This document shows, piece by piece, positions 53,133-53,815 of a stretch of 53,815 nt of DNA. Within the stretch, counting starts at the first letter, position 1. The number at the start of each line of letters is the position of its first letter. A program made the translations under genes and the position numbers. This DNA is from an uncultured Peptoniphilus sp. (GTDB lineage Bacteria; Bacillota; Clostridia; Tissierellales; Peptoniphilaceae), in assembly GCF_943913915.1 (NCBI RefSeq), contig NZ_CALUAA010000010.1, positions 1 to 53,815 on the forward strand, written 5' to 3'. The notes under the pieces are model-generated. The model worked only from the letters and a program-made list of their open reading frames with translations, made no database searches and had not been told where the DNA came from.

Positions 53133-53815
53133 TTATATACTCTTGAAAGTATTATTTGAGTTTTCGTTTATTGTTTTAAACCCACTTTTTATTGCCAGGA
53201 AAACTCCTGCAATCATAAATACAAATACTATTATCAGAGGGATATAATTTATATTTGTTATCAGACCTTTTATCGCAAATACTAATTCATAGTTGCTTCT
53301 ATAGGCTCTTAATACAATTCCAATAATGAACATAAAGACATAGGCTAAGAAAATATTTTTAAACAATATTTTTCCTTCTCCAAAGACCATCTTTTTCATT
53401 TGTTTTTCCGTCATACCTGTAGTGGATAGGAGTTTAAAATCATTGGCTCTCGCTCTAAGGTTTCCTTTAAAGCTATTATAGGCATTGGAAAGAGCAATTG
53501 TTATAAGAATGATTTGAATAGCTAAGTTTAAAAGTCTTTCATTCCTTGTTTGCTCTTTACTTGTTGCTTCTCTTAAAATTTCTGTAGCTGTTCCATGGTC
53601 AGACTTTGGTACAGAATTTGAAATTACTCTTTCGGCATCTTCAAATACTTTTTCTTTATTATTGTCAGCCCTTATTTTTATAAAATAATAGTAAACAGGA
53701 TCTGATTTATCTAGTCCATACTCATCAATAAATTTCTTCATATTACTTGCGCTGGTGTAGATGGGTATTTCATTGTTATTGTAGGCTTCTAAAGCATAAG
53801 GCATTTCTTCTATAC
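53133..53815 (-). CDS. partial FtsX-family ABC transporter permease (C-terminal part)
   Basis: The reading frame stays open to the window edge, so the gene is incomplete at its 5' end; the first ATG visible at 53804 is internal. About 227 residues are seen: an extracytoplasmic segment with DYYFIKI-like beta pattern, then three or four membrane segments with the FtsX-type loop RARANDFKLLSTTGMTEKQMKKM, typical of MacB/BceB/FtsX-like permeases (lipoprotein release or peptide-antibiotic resistance). The DNA is visibly AT-richer, with AAA/ATA/TTT-rich codons, than the rest of the window, which suggests later acquisition. Confidence 0.8.
   Translation of the reverse strand, partial: IEEMPYALEAYNNNEIPIYTSASNMKKFIDEYGLDKSDPVYYYFIKIRADNNKEKVFEDAERVISNSVPKSDHGTATEILREATSKEQTRNERLLNLAIQIILITIALSNAYNSFKGNLRARANDFKLLSTTGMTEKQMKKMVFGEGKILFKNIFLAYVFMFIIGIVLRAYRSNYELVFAIKGLITNINYIPLIIVFVFMIAGVFLAIKSGFKTINENSNNTFKSI

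Noticed and set aside
1..53815. CRISPR array, integrase, or phage genes
   Set aside because: No regularly spaced direct repeats, recombinase, or phage structural genes are visible in the window.

Overview
The window looks like chromosomal DNA of a Gram-positive anaerobic Firmicute, most likely a Peptoniphilaceae-type coccus (Peptoniphilus or a relative). This is inferred from huge SLH-anchored surface proteins with FIVAR repeats, a clostridial-type large PurL, a rubrerythrin-like protein and hemerythrin, AGGAGG ribosome binding sites, and no oxidative pathways in view. The genus is not proven.

Region 1 (about 0.1-26.9 kb, all minus strand) is a heme and hemoprotein acquisition island. Read in transcription order it starts at 26.9 kb. 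First comes a 2,091-residue Shr-like receptor (hemoglobin-interacting-type modules, NEAT, EF-hand, leucine-rich repeats, SLH), then a 2,101-residue subtilisin-family surface protease that itself carries a NEAT domain. A second operon follows: a winged-helix regulator, a DUF454 membrane protein, a two-NEAT membrane-anchored protein, a Shp-like bis-methionine heme protein, an IsdE/HtsA lipoprotein, a FecCD-type permease, its ATPase, a flavodoxin, a NEAT-NEAT-SLH protein and a NEAT-stalk protein. After a terminator comes a CydDC-type heterodimeric ABC exporter. The logic matches the streptococcal shr-shp-hts route: proteins on the S-layer bind and cut hemoglobin, NEAT domains relay heme to IsdE, the ABC transporter imports it, and the flavodoxin may help release iron without oxygen. 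Two tandem metalloregulator-like operators lie in front of the Shr-like gene, and a near-perfect Fur box lies in front of a third SLH protease at 45.5-52.1 kb.

Region 2 (27.2-32.4 kb) holds a small lipoprotein, the rpmG-secE-nusG-rplK-rplA operon (ending in a terminator, without rplJ/rplL), and a hemerythrin-FAD oxidoreductase pair.

Region 3 (32.5-42.2 kb) is a purine operon, purF-purM-purN-purH followed by a single-ORF purD-purL fusion. It is preceded by a 41-codon ORF whose stop codon abuts a strong terminator hairpin, a candidate leader-peptide attenuator.

Region 4 (42.3-53.8 kb) has a patatin-like phospholipase (plus strand), an unknown membrane-anchored protein, mgtE, the Fur-box-controlled SLH subtilase, tRNA-Pro(GGG), a ferritin-like di-iron protein (plus strand), and at the right edge a partial, visibly AT-richer FtsX-type permease gene.
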